This document shows positions 32,417-40,629 of a DNA stretch of 64,000 nt, piece after piece. How positions within the stretch are numbered: position 1 is the first letter of the stretch; every line of letters starts with the position of its first letter. The DNA comes from Pseudoalteromonas sp. XI10 (GTDB lineage Bacteria > Pseudomonadota > Gammaproteobacteria > Enterobacterales > Alteromonadaceae): the NCBI RefSeq assembly GCF_001469895.1, contig NZ_LOPY01000045.1:1-64000 (forward strand), given 5' to 3'. Both the position numbers and the translations under genes were made by a program. The notes beneath the pieces are model-generated. The model was not told the DNA's origin, did not search any database, and saw only the letters and a program-made list of their open reading frames with translations.

Positions 32417-33892
32417 TTAAGCGGGTGCCTGCATAGCTAAATTAAAGCGAAATTCACTGCCTTTTCCTAAGGTACTTTTTACGTTTATTTCACTATCCAT
32501 TAGGGTGAGCAGTTGCTTGCAAATAGCAAGTCCTAAGCCTGTTGAGCCACGTTTTATACTATTACGAGCCTGATAGTGAGGTTCGAAAATCGCATTGAGT
32601 TCATCCTCATGAATACCAACCCCGGTATCAGACACTGCCACGTATAACTGATCACTTTGCTGGCTAACTTTAACGGCTATTTCACCGCCATGTGGGGTGT
32701 GCCGAATGGCATTTTCGATTAAGTTTGTAAGCACCCGCTCTAATTTTGCAATGTCTGCCGTCACGGTAAAATCGCATATTTCGGGAACAACCTTGAGTGA
32801 AATTCCTGCTGATTGCGCAGTTAGAGCAAGCTTTGCTATACAATCATAAATTAATTCGCCCAAATTAAAGGTCTCGGATTGTATTTTCACTTGGCCGCAC
32901 TCTAAATTAGCCAGCTCAAAAATTTGTTCAATCAGCTGTTTTAGTTGCTGGCAGTTATCCATTGCAAGGTTGAGATAATGACGTTGCTCAGGCTCGTTTA
33001 AGTGGCTATCCGGTTTATTGATCACCTCAAGAAAGCCGTGCAGTGAAGATAGCGGCGTACGTAAATCGTGTGATAAGTGAGTGAGTAACTCTCGGCGTTG
33101 CTTATCGGCTTGCTGTAATGACTGAAACTGCTCATCAATACGTGCCAGCATGGCATTAATGCCTTTGCTTAAATTGCCAATCTCATCATCAGCACTGTAG
33201 CTAGAATCCAATGACATTTTGGTAAGGCTGTAGTTAGCCGCTTCTATTTTATTAAGTTCTTTATTGAGTTTTTTGAGCGGTAAGGTGAAAAACCGAAACA
33301 ACAGCAGCATCGCAATAAAGAGTGCAATTAAGGCGGCAACAAACCACATAGCGGCAAGCCAAAGATTATCATTGGCTTTAATGTTATTAAGGGTTGTATC
33401 GTAAGCTTGCCCGCCAATAATCACGTATAAATAGCCTTGCAGCTGTTGCTGATTATAAACTGGCGCGATCGAAAATATTTTTACGCCATCCTTGCTACGC
33501 GGATCATCACCATAAATCGGTGTGGCAGTGGGGTTGTCGAGTAGCTGCTGTATTGGGCTTAAGTTTATTTGCTGCCTAACGACTTGCCCTGGTTTAGCTG
33601 AATAAGTCAGTAAATGACCTTCTGGGTCTACAAAATAAAACTCAAATGCAGGACCGAGTATCATCAGCGTGTGAAATAAGTTTTCTAGTGCGTCATAGTC
33701 ATACACACCTTGTTTGATCAGTGGATTGTCGTGCACTAAATGCTCGGCTAATTGGAGGTGCAAGTTTTGCTGAGCATGATGAACAGAGCTTTGTTCTAAT
33801 TGCTTACTCCAATTTAAAACGAGTGCGCACAACAGGCTAAAAATAAGCACCAATGACCAAGCGAGTTTTTGATATAGCGTCATTGATTTCAT
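32417..33892 (-). CDS. Sensor histidine kinase
   Basis: A 491-residue inner-membrane kinase. TM1 (about 9-29) and TM2 (about 180-203) bracket a periplasmic sensor domain of about 150 residues; a HAMP linker follows, then the dimerisation helix with H275 (THLSHDLRTPLSS) and the ATPase domain (NLIENAIRHTP, SDTGVGI, GSTGLGLAIC). It overlaps the upstream response regulator gene by one base (TAATG), so they form one two-component system. Its position after two spondin-domain genes suggests they share a stimulus. Confidence 0.92.
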   Translation of the reverse strand: MKSMTLYQKLAWSLVLIFSLLCALVLNWSKQLEQSSVHHAQQNLHLQLAEHLVHDNPLIKQGVYDYDALENLFHTLMILGPAFEFYFVDPEGHLLTYSAKPGQVVRQQINLSPIQQLLDNPTATPIYGDDPRSKDGVKIFSIAPVYNQQQLQGYLYVIIGGQAYDTTLNNIKANDNLWLAAMWFVAALIALFIAMLLLFRFFTLPLKKLNKELNKIEAANYSLTKMSLDSSYSADDEIGNLSKGINAMLARIDEQFQSLQQADKQRRELLTHLSHDLRTPLSSLHGFLEVINKPDSHLNEPEQRHYLNLAMDNCQQLKQLIEQIFELANLECGQVKIQSETFNLGELIYDCIAKLALTAQSAGISLKVVPEICDFTVTADIAKLERVLTNLIENAIRHTPHGGEIAVKVSQQSDQLYVAVSDTGVGIHEDELNAIFEPHYQARNSIKRGSTGLGLAICKQLLTLMDSEINVKSTLGKGSEFRFNLAMQAPA

Positions 33893-34617
33893 TAGCTTGC
33901 ACTCAATTGACAGGGGTTTAGTTTATAGCCAACACCCCAAACTGTTTCGATAAAATTGACTGGGTGATGTTGCTCAAACTTACTGCGTAAACGGTTTATA
34001 TGGGAATTGACCGTATGCTCGTAGCCGCTGTGTTGGTAGCCCCACACTTGGTCTAGTAACTGTTGGCGGCTAAAAACATGGTTTGGGTGTTTAGCAAAAT
34101 AGACTAGTAAATCGAATTCGGTGGCGGTTAAGTTAATTGCTTGGTCAGCTAAAAATGCTTGGTGGCTGGCAAATTCAATGTGTAGTTCGCCAAGTTGAAT
34201 TGCCGCTTGAGCGCTATCTTCATGATGTGATTGAGCTGCCATAAGTTGTGACCTATGCCGTAATTGTGTTTTTATTCGTGCTTGTAATTCTCTGGCGAAG
34301 AAAGGTTTGCAAATATAATCGTCAGCGCCCATTTCCAGACCAATCACTCTGTCCATATCGCTACTGAGTGCGGTCAGTAAAATAACGGCAATACTTGGAT
34401 AGTGCTCTTTAATTTTGCGGCATAAGCTCAAGCCATCCATTTGTGGCAGGTTAATATCAAGCAGTACTAAGCCGTAACTTGAGCTGGAAAGCTTCTTTAT
34501 TGCAGCTTCAGCGCTCGAGGCTTCATCAATATGTAAGTTTAGGCAGTGCAATTGTGTGCTGATAAGTTGGCGGATTGCTCTATCATCTTCGACGATTAAT
34601 AATTTTTCTTGGTGCAT
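33892..34617 (-). CDS. OmpR-family response regulator
   Basis: A 241-residue regulator: receiver domain (1-120) with acidic pair D11/D12, phosphoacceptor D54 (LLDINLPQMDG) and Lys in DYICKPF, then a winged-helix DNA-binding domain (about 140-235, LLDQVWGYQHSGYEHTVNSH). It partners the histidine kinase encoded one base downstream. The spondin-domain genes lie 59 bp upstream on the same strand and are plausible targets or part of the same transcript. Confidence 0.94.
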   Translation of the reverse strand: MHQEKLLIVEDDRAIRQLISTQLHCLNLHIDEASSAEAAIKKLSSSSYGLVLLDINLPQMDGLSLCRKIKEHYPSIAVILLTALSSDMDRVIGLEMGADDYICKPFFARELQARIKTQLRHRSQLMAAQSHHEDSAQAAIQLGELHIEFASHQAFLADQAINLTATEFDLLVYFAKHPNHVFSRQQLLDQVWGYQHSGYEHTVNSHINRLRSKFEQHHPVNFIETVWGVGYKLNPCQLSAS

Positions 34618-34675
34618 GGTTCACTCCAAATCACTGAGGCACATCCTTATGACCTCGGTGTAAGGAGTGCGATTA

Positions 34676-35404
34676 TTATTGCGTCCGCGTTATCGTGATC
34701 CGAGCAACCGGGTTATCAAACTTATGCTGGCTGGTGAGCACAGAATTTGTCAGGCCATCATCTTGACTAACCACACCTGGGTGCATTGCAACACGGTTAA
34801 TATCGTCGCGCATTTCGTTGTAACCTTCGCCTGAGTCGGCAGGACCAGGGATCGTGCCTTGTGCTTCAGAGTTAGCCTCTGTACCTGCATCATAGGCAAA
34901 ACTAGTGCGAGACATTGACTCATTAACCGCTAACGAAGACACGTCTATAGCATTAAGACCGGTAAACGCGTCATTTGTATTCACCAACATGGTCGCTAAG
35001 CTGATTTTTAATGAATTAAGCTCACCTGTTGTCAGGGTCAACGTGACTTGCTCACCTGGTGGTAATGGGCTCTCTGCTGAAGCTGCTTGCATTGTCATTT
35101 CTGCCGCGAGTAGCTCGCTGTTATCGCCGCCTTCAGCCATAATTTCAAGAGCTTCAGATGCTGGCTCGCCAATTTGCCAAAGCATGCCTTCGGTGTGAGC
35201 AATCACAGCGACAGGGGAGAAAGGCTGGGCAGCGGTGAGATTGACTACCTCCACCATAAATTGATGATTTGTTGCCATCTCACCCATTTCCATTGTCATT
35301 TCTTCCAGCGCTTCATCCATGTTGTCTGATGATTTATCTGAATCCCCACAAGCCGCAAGGCCGGCACTCAATGCGAGGATAATTAAGCTTTTTGAAAAGC
35401 GCAT
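34676..35404 (-). CDS. Spondin-domain lipoprotein
   Basis: A 242-residue lipoprotein with lipobox LAAC (Cys19) and an acidic Met/Glu linker (EALEEMTMEMGEM). The domain (about 50-235) matches the bacterial spondin_N pattern: VEVVNLTAAQPFSPVAVIAH, ALEIMAEGGDNSEL, LPPGEQVTLTL and YDAGTEANSE. In eukaryotes this fold is in extracellular-matrix proteins; bacterial versions are exported and poorly known. A very strong AGGAGG five bases before the ATG implies high expression. Ten bases separate it from its paralogue upstream. Confidence 0.87.
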   Translation of the reverse strand: MRFSKSLIILALSAGLAACGDSDKSSDNMDEALEEMTMEMGEMATNHQFMVEVVNLTAAQPFSPVAVIAHTEGMLWQIGEPASEALEIMAEGGDNSELLAAEMTMQAASAESPLPPGEQVTLTLTTGELNSLKISLATMLVNTNDAFTGLNAIDVSSLAVNESMSRTSFAYDAGTEANSEAQGTIPGPADSGEGYNEMRDDINRVAMHPGVVSQDDGLTNSVLTSQHKFDNPVARITITRTQ

Positions 35405-35413
35405 AATAACCTC

Positions 35414-36115
35414 CTATTTAACCGTAACTGTTAGCATCGCAACTGGGTTTAACCATCTGTGTACTGTGTTATCGAGGTCACTCATACCTGCTTCTAAATC
35501 GTCGTCACCTAAATTACCCGGATGAATATGCACCATCATATTGGTTTCGCTACTGGTGACGCCGCTGCCATTCATACCTGCATTACCACCCGGTGCGGCA
35601 GGAATGCCTGGCGTGCCCGGCATACCTGAACCCTCAACAACAAGCTCATCATTGGCTTCGGTGCCTGCATCATAGGCATTGAGATAAATAGTGTAGGTAC
35701 CAGCCTCTGTTGGGATCATCCAACTATCTAAACCTACAAAGCCATCATTGGTAGGCAGTAGCATGGCTGTAAGAGATAAGTAGTTATTGCTATCCTTAGT
35801 GGATAAGCTCGCCATCGTTGAGCTTGCTGGTGCCAATAAACCTTCAGCTGGGTTGGCAACCATGTCACTGTTTGCGGCTGTGGCTTCAGTCATTAATGGC
35901 TCGAGATTGCCACCTTCAGCCATAGTCTGTAGGGCTGTAGAAGCAGGCATAGCAACGCTGAAAAGTTTGCTATCACTGTTATGGGCAGTAATGAGAATAG
36001 GGGTAAAGTGTAAACCTTGCGTGAGGTTAGTTAGTTTTATATCAAGCTCAGCAGCTTGGCTTGCAAGGCTAGTTAATGCGCATGCAGCGAATAAAGTTAA
36101 AGGTAAAGCTTTCAT
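35414..36115 (-). CDS. Secreted spondin-domain protein
   Basis: About 233 residues from ATG 36115 (MKALPLTLFAACALT), which has AGGA seven bases upstream; the frame extends to 36178 but those residues precede the signal peptide. Cleavage is expected after SQA. The spondin_N domain begins at once (LDIKLTNLTQGLHFTPILITAH), with ALQTMAEGGN and YDAGTEANDE, like the following gene. A Gly/Pro/Met loop (GMPGTPGIPAAPGG) interrupts it. It lacks a lipobox, so it may be soluble and is paralogous to the lipoprotein. Confidence 0.85.
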   Translation of the reverse strand: MKALPLTLFAACALTSLASQAAELDIKLTNLTQGLHFTPILITAHNSDSKLFSVAMPASTALQTMAEGGNLEPLMTEATAANSDMVANPAEGLLAPASSTMASLSTKDSNNYLSLTAMLLPTNDGFVGLDSWMIPTEAGTYTIYLNAYDAGTEANDELVVEGSGMPGTPGIPAAPGGNAGMNGSGVTSSETNMMVHIHPGNLGDDDLEAGMSDLDNTVHRWLNPVAMLTVTVK

Positions 36116-36320
36116 GTGAGATTCCTGTTTTTGATGATTCAAAACCAGTATCGAATAGCAATATCCAGAAACCCTCACGAAGTTATCACATTTTTATCAC
36201 GACGTTGATTACAGCCTTTTTTGCTGGTTGAGAGTTTTAAATTTAACCAATTTAACTAGGGTAAAAGGTCATTACGGTTTATAGTAGAGATACAAACAGA
36301 CCCATAACAAGGAATTTAAA

Positions 36321-36692
36321 ATGGATGATAATCAAAAAGTTGAAATAATTGTGGCAGATAAAGAGCAGCGCACATGGGCAATGTTTTGTCACTTAAGTGC
36401 CTTAGCTGGCTTGCTTTTCCCGTTTGGTTCGGTGATTGGGCCCTTGATTGTTTGGCTTGTAAAAAAAGAAGAAATGCCACTTGTTGCTGAGCATGGTCGC
36501 AAATCATTAAACTTTCAATTAACCATGATGATTGCTTACATTGTGTGCTTTATGCTGATGTTTGTTGTCGTGGGTGTCATTCTGCTGCCATTAGTAGCGC
36601 TATTCTCATTGATTATGGTGGTAGTATCGGCGATTAAAGCCAACGATGGTAAAGAAGTTAAATATCCAATGGCGATAGAATTTATAAAGTAA
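36321..36692 (+). CDS. DUF4870 (Tic20-like) membrane protein
   Basis: A 123-residue protein with a short charged N-terminus and three membrane segments (about 22-42, 63-85, 87-107), with WAMFCHLSALAGLLFPFG and LVVWLVKKEE-like spacing characteristic of DUF4870. This family is uncharacterised, with a Tic20-like fold. AAGGAA before the ATG supports the start. A terminator follows immediately, so it is monocistronic. Confidence 0.85.
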   Translation: MDDNQKVEIIVADKEQRTWAMFCHLSALAGLLFPFGSVIGPLIVWLVKKEEMPLVAEHGRKSLNFQLTMMIAYIVCFMLMFVVVGVILLPLVALFSLIMVVVSAIKANDGKEVKYPMAIEFIK

Positions 36693-36709
36693 ACTAATTG
36701 CCATATACT

Positions 36710-36738
36710 AAAAGCTCAGCCATTTGCTGAGCTTTTTT
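36710..36738 (+). terminator. Terminator of the DUF4870 gene
   Basis: AAAAGCTCAGC and GCTGAGCTTTT form an 11-bp stem with a CATTT loop and six T residues. The yqaA start lies six bases after it. Confidence 0.85.
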
Positions 36739-36743
36739 ATGTG

Positions 36744-37184
36744 ATGTTTATGGCCTACTTATCGTTATTTTTCAGCGCGTTTATTTCCGCAACCTTATTA
36801 CCTAGCTCTTCAGAATTAGTAATGACAGCTATGATAGCCAGTGGTGACTATCTACTTTGGTTGTTATGGTTAAGTGCAACCGTGGGTAATGTGCTTGGGA
36901 GTTGTGTGAATTATTGGCTGGGCACGCAAGTCATGCGATTTAAAGACCGTAAATGGTTTCCCGTTTCACAAAACTCGATAGACAAAGCCGAACAGCAATT
37001 CAATAAGTACGGTATTTACAGTTTGTTGTTTGCTTGGCTGCCTATTGTCGGCGATCCTTTAACGGTTGTTGGCGGAATTTTTAGGGTTAAGTTTTCAATT
37101 TTTTTGTTACTCGTGACCTTAGGCAAAGGCGCACGTTATTTAGCTGTGCTTGCCTTTGCTCTTGGACTTGATAAATTATTCTAG
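36744..37184 (+). CDS. yqaA: YqaA family membrane protein (DedA-like)
   Basis: About 146 residues with four membrane segments and the DedA/SNARE-associated-like features TLLPSSSELVM near the start and GIYSLLFAWLPIVGDPLTVVGGIFR later. YqaA proteins are small relatives of DedA lipid transport/scramblase-like proteins; role unknown. Starts at GTG 36741, ATG 36744 and ATG 36750 are all possible; none has a ribosome site, and the terminator at 36710-36738 sits just before. It overlaps folX tail to tail by four bases. Confidence 0.82.
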   Translation: MFMAYLSLFFSAFISATLLPSSSELVMTAMIASGDYLLWLLWLSATVGNVLGSCVNYWLGTQVMRFKDRKWFPVSQNSIDKAEQQFNKYGIYSLLFAWLPIVGDPLTVVGGIFRVKFSIFLLLVTLGKGARYLAVLAFALGLDKLF

Positions 37185-37543
37185 CTTTTTTGCCAATCAA
37201 GGGTCAGTGATACAGAATCCGCAAAGCGCAGCGCATGAGGTTTATCGACGCGTACTTTGGCATAGTGAACACTTTGATGCTGGTGGCAAATAGCTAAAAT
37301 TTCAGCAACCAGTTTTTCTAACAGCAAAAAGTGGCCTTCTTCGACAAGGCTGATCACTTCTTTAGTAATGGTCTTGTAGTTTAGCGCTTTATCGACTGCG
37401 TCAGTTTCACAAGCTTGATCAGCAGGGTAATGAATTTCTAAATTAATCACTACATCTTGTTTTTTCTCACGTTCCTCAGGGTTAAAACCTATAAAGGTTC
37501 GTAGCCTGAGGTTAGTGACATTAATAATTGCGTTGGCCATCAT
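37181..37543 (-). CDS. folX: Dihydroneopterin triphosphate 2'-epimerase
   Basis: A 120-residue enzyme of the dihydroneopterin aldolase/epimerase fold, closer to FolX than FolB: NLRLRTFIGFNPEER, INLEIHYPADQA, ALNYKTITKEV and DKPHALRFADSVSLTLDW recall E. coli FolX. It converts dihydroneopterin triphosphate to dihydromonapterin triphosphate. Its ATG overlaps the folE stop by one base (TAATG), with folM upstream, so this operon supplies tetrahydromonapterin. Cytosolic. Confidence 0.9.
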   Translation of the reverse strand: MMANAIINVTNLRLRTFIGFNPEEREKKQDVVINLEIHYPADQACETDAVDKALNYKTITKEVISLVEEGHFLLLEKLVAEILAICHQHQSVHYAKVRVDKPHALRFADSVSLTLDWQKS

Positions 37544-38097
37544 TACCCTCTAACTAGTTGTAAAAACTCGTTACGGGTTTTTGGATCGGCTCTGAAGTTA
37601 CCTAACATAACCGATGTACGCATGCTTGAGTTTTGCTTTTCAACACCGCGCATCATCATACACATATGTTTTGCTTCAACGATTACACCAACACCTTTCG
37701 CGCCAGTTACTTCTTCAACCGCTTTAGCAATTTGATGGGTTAATTGCTCTTGAATTTGAAAACGACGCGCATACATGTCAACAATTCGCGCAAACTTTGA
37801 TAAACCAAGCACTTTGCCATCAGGAATATAAGCAATATGGCAGCGGCCAACAAATGGCAGCAAGTGGTGCTCACACATAGAGTAAAGCTCAATGTCTTGG
37901 ATCAATACCATGTCATCGGCATCTGAAGTAAATACCGCATTGTTGGTGATTTCATCTAATGTTTGACGATAGCCTTTAGTCAGATACTCCATCGCTTTTG
38001 CTGCGCGTTTTGGTGTGTCGAGTAATCCTTCACGAGCAGGATCTTCACCTACCGCGGTAATTATTTGTTGGTAACTGTTTTTTAAATCATCGTGCAT
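37543..38097 (-). CDS. folE: GTP cyclohydrolase I
   Basis: A 184-residue cytosolic enzyme that opens GTP to dihydroneopterin triphosphate, first step of folate and monapterin synthesis. Zinc-site residues are visible in [10 protein letters not shown] (Cys, His) and later in [11 protein letters not shown] (Cys). The [20 protein letters not shown] start is typical. It sits between folM (18 bp upstream) and folX (one-base overlap), which argues for a specialised copy serving monapterin synthesis. Confidence 0.96.
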   Translation of the reverse strand: MHDDLKNSYQQIITAVGEDPAREGLLDTPKRAAKAMEYLTKGYRQTLDEITNNAVFTSDADDMVLIQDIELYSMCEHHLLPFVGRCHIAYIPDGKVLGLSKFARIVDMYARRFQIQEQLTHQIAKAVEEVTGAKGVGVIVEAKHMCMMMRGVEKQNSSMRTSVMLGNFRADPKTRNEFLQLVRG

Positions 38098-38115
38098 AGC
38101 TTTCTCAGTAATTCG

Positions 38116-38835
38116 TTATTTTAAATGTCTGCCACCATCAACAGGCATAGAACGACCTGTAATGTAGTGACTGCTTAGTAATAGTTCTACGCTGTTAATA
38201 ATCTCGGCGCAGCCGGGCTCAATGCCCATTAGCGATTTCTTTAATGTTTTAGCTTTGTATTCGTCGCTATCGTGTTCGTTAAAAATAATTAACGAAGGGG
38301 CGATAGCATTCACTTTAATGTCTGGTGCAAATTTAGCGGCAAACGACTTGGTTAAATTATCAAGCGCCGCTTTGCTTGCTGCATAAGCAAGGTGTTTAGG
38401 GCTGCCTTTTTCAACTACGTAATCGGTTAAGTGAATAATATCTGCGGCTTTACCACTGTTTTGCTGATAATGCAGAAGCAAATCAGAAGCTGCTAAATTA
38501 ATTAAGTAGGGCGCTTTGGCGTGGATACGCATCATGTTATCAAACAGGTCTGCGTAATCGTGGTTATTTGCTTCGCAATCCCAGCTAGACGCATTATGGA
38601 TTATTGCTTTGAGCTGGTTGGTATGGGTTTTTAATTCTTCGATAAAATGCCCGATAGCTTGGTCACTATTAAAATCAGCATGGATGCAAATAGCGCCTTT
38701 ACCTGCAAGCACATCAATTGCTTCATGGCGGGTGCGGTAAGTGACTATGATTTCTTGCCCTTGCGCTAAAAAGTGCTCGGCCAGAGCGAGTCCAATACGT
38801 TGGCCTGCGCCAGTAATTAAAATGGGCGATGACAT
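38116..38835 (-). CDS. folM: Dihydromonapterin reductase (SDR family)
   Basis: A 239-residue short-chain dehydrogenase: cofactor motif TGAGQRIGLALAEH at the N-terminus, an NxSxW segment (HNASSWDCE), and the catalytic Tyr-Lys in AYAASKAALD. The R residues in motif I and after the second strand (TYRTRHE) suit NADPH. FolM reduces dihydromonapterin and has weak dihydrofolate reductase activity. First gene of the folM-folE-folX operon. The 248 bp upstream hold no gene; nadE's terminator is at 39042. Confidence 0.9.
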   Translation of the reverse strand: MSSPILITGAGQRIGLALAEHFLAQGQEIIVTYRTRHEAIDVLAGKGAICIHADFNSDQAIGHFIEELKTHTNQLKAIIHNASSWDCEANNHDYADLFDNMMRIHAKAPYLINLAASDLLLHYQQNSGKAADIIHLTDYVVEKGSPKHLAYAASKAALDNLTKSFAAKFAPDIKVNAIAPSLIIFNEHDSDEYKAKTLKKSLMGIEPGCAEIINSVELLLSSHYITGRSMPVDGGRHLK

Positions 38836-39041
38836 AAACTAATATAAAACCTTAGATTTTTGATTTGAAATGTAATGTATTTAACTGTAACAACTATAAA
38901 CCAAATTACAGAACTATTTCATCTTTACTGCAATCATGTTGCTAACTTTTACGTCAAGCATAGCGCTCTAGATCATTTAGCGCGGCCGATAATGAGTGAT
39001 TGAAGGTTTTGAATATTGCTAAGGGACTGTAAGAGGGAGGA

Positions 39042-39067
39042 AAAAGGGCAACTATTATTGCCCTTTT
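39042..39067 (-). terminator. Terminator of nadE
   Basis: AAAAGGGCAA and TTGCCCTTTT form a perfect 10-bp stem with a six-base loop; on the minus strand five T residues end it, 17 bases after the nadE stop. Confidence 0.8.
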
Positions 39068-39083
39068 AGTGTTTTAACCGTTT

Positions 39084-39920
39084 TTAAAGCTCGTCGTATA
39101 CCGTTGGGATCGCTTGGCGCTTATGTTGAGTACGTAAGTAAATTGCTGTTAGCTTTTCTTCGACTTCATTGCTGACTTCTTTACCTTCTAAGAAATCATC
39201 AATTTGATCGTAAGTGAGGCCAAGCGCTTCTTCGTCAGTCAGACCTGGGCGATCACACTCTAAGTCGGCCGTTGGGGCTTTATGTACAAGTACAGCAGGC
39301 GCTCCCAAGTGCTCAGCAAGCGCACGAACTTGACGCTTTGATAAGCCAAATAAAGGTGCCAGGTCACATGCTCCGTCACCAAATTTTGTGTAAAAGCCAG
39401 TGATGTTTTCAGCACTGTGATCGGTACCAACAACTAAGCCTTGGCTGAAACCGGCAATTTCATATTGCGCAACCATGCGTTGGCGTGCTTTTACATTTCC
39501 TTTGATAAAGTCGATTTTAGCTTGCTCTGGTAATTCAGCACCACCACCAACAACCGCTGCCATTGCTTGTTCATGCATGCCATCGACAGCCGCTTTAATG
39601 TTAACCGTCATACGCTTACTTGGTTGAATAAAATCTACGGCTAGTTGTGCTTCGTCTTCATCTGCTTGTACGCCGTAAGGTAGGCGCACAGCAATAAATT
39701 GATATTCGTTGGTGTTATGTTCTTGGTTTAATTCATCAACGGCTAATTGGCATAAACGGCCACAGGTTGATGAGTCAACACCGCCACTGATCCCTAATAC
39801 AAGTGAGCGAGAGTGCGCAGCAATAAGTCGGCTTTTAAGAAAGTTAACACGACGGGTGATTTCCGCTTTTACATCAATAGTTGGTTGGACTTTCATTTCC
39901 GCCAGAATGTCGGCACGCAT
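39084..39920 (-). CDS. nadE: NH3-dependent NAD synthetase
   Basis: About 278 residues from ATG 39920 ([13 protein letters not shown]), with GGAG eight bases upstream; the frame reaches 39965 without a ribosome site. The PP-loop SGGVDSS near residue 45 binds ATP, and the sequence lacks the N-terminal glutaminase domain, so ammonia is the nitrogen donor. It amidates deamido-NAD to NAD in the cytosol. Downstream of yceH by 68 bp, with a terminator after it. Confidence 0.95.
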   Translation of the reverse strand: MRADILAEMKVQPTIDVKAEITRRVNFLKSRLIAAHSRSLVLGISGGVDSSTCGRLCQLAVDELNQEHNTNEYQFIAVRLPYGVQADEDEAQLAVDFIQPSKRMTVNIKAAVDGMHEQAMAAVVGGGAELPEQAKIDFIKGNVKARQRMVAQYEIAGFSQGLVVGTDHSAENITGFYTKFGDGACDLAPLFGLSKRQVRALAEHLGAPAVLVHKAPTADLECDRPGLTDEEALGLTYDQIDDFLEGKEVSNEVEEKLTAIYLRTQHKRQAIPTVYDEL

Positions 39921-39987
39921 GGTAGAGCTCCTATTTTTCGTTGTGGTTGTCAGCGTTTTGTACATTATGTTACGGGCGCGGTTTTTA

Positions 39988-40614
39988 TTAAAGACCTAAA
40001 TGTGCTTTTATTGCGTTAATTTGTTGCTTAAGATCTTCGATTTCGCTTCGTAATTGTTGCACTTCACTACTGTTATCTTGAACTGGCTCATTAGCAGCCA
40101 TGTCCTCAGTAATGCTGTCTGGGTCAACAAATAAGTGCATGTAGCGGCTCTCTCGCTTGCCGGGCTCTCGTGATAAGCGTGCAACATGTTCTTGTTCAAT
40201 GAGTGCGTTTAATGCGGCTTCGACTTCATTGACGTTACTGAACTCAGCGAGGCGGTTGCTGCGAGTTCTCAGTTCGCCTGGTGTTTGCGGGCCACGTAAC
40301 AGTAACAAACAGATAATGGCGCGTTGCTGCTCAGTAAACTGCAAACTGCCAAATTCGGTATTACAAAAGCGGTGAGCATATTTATTTACACGCCCTGACA
40401 GCCCTTCATCAACCGTCACTAAGCGTGATGCAATAAGCTCATCGAGGGTATCTTGTACTTGCGCTTCAGTTAAAGACAATACAGGCTCACGGTTAGACTT
40501 TTGATTACATGCATTAGTCAGTGAATTTAAAGATAACGGGTAATGTTCGGGTGTTGTACTTTGCTTTTCGAGTAAACAGCCAATAACACGTTGTTGAATT
40601 GATGATAATTGCAT
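39988..40614 (-). CDS. yceH: DUF480 family protein YceH
   Basis: A 208-residue protein with two winged-helix-like domains (about 5-80 and 90-165; [15 protein letters not shown] opening [17 protein letters not shown], then [12 protein letters not shown]), followed by a C-terminal coiled coil ([21 protein letters not shown]). This is the YceH/DUF480 pattern; the role is unknown though the fold suggests nucleic-acid binding. It begins 15 bp after the hybrid kinase stop, so the two are probably cotranscribed. Confidence 0.9.
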   Translation of the reverse strand: MQLSSIQQRVIGCLLEKQSTTPEHYPLSLNSLTNACNQKSNREPVLSLTEAQVQDTLDELIASRLVTVDEGLSGRVNKYAHRFCNTEFGSLQFTEQQRAIICLLLLRGPQTPGELRTRSNRLAEFSNVNEVEAALNALIEQEHVARLSREPGKRESRYMHLFVDPDSITEDMAANEPVQDNSSEVQQLRSEIEDLKQQINAIKAHLGL

Positions 40615-40629
40615 GGTTTTACTCTCTTT

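Noticed and set aside
32403..32432. GCAGGCATCC/GGGTGCCTGC inverted repeat as terminator between S9 peptidase and kinase
   Set aside because: No T run on either strand and it overlaps the kinase stop region, so it is not a clear terminator.
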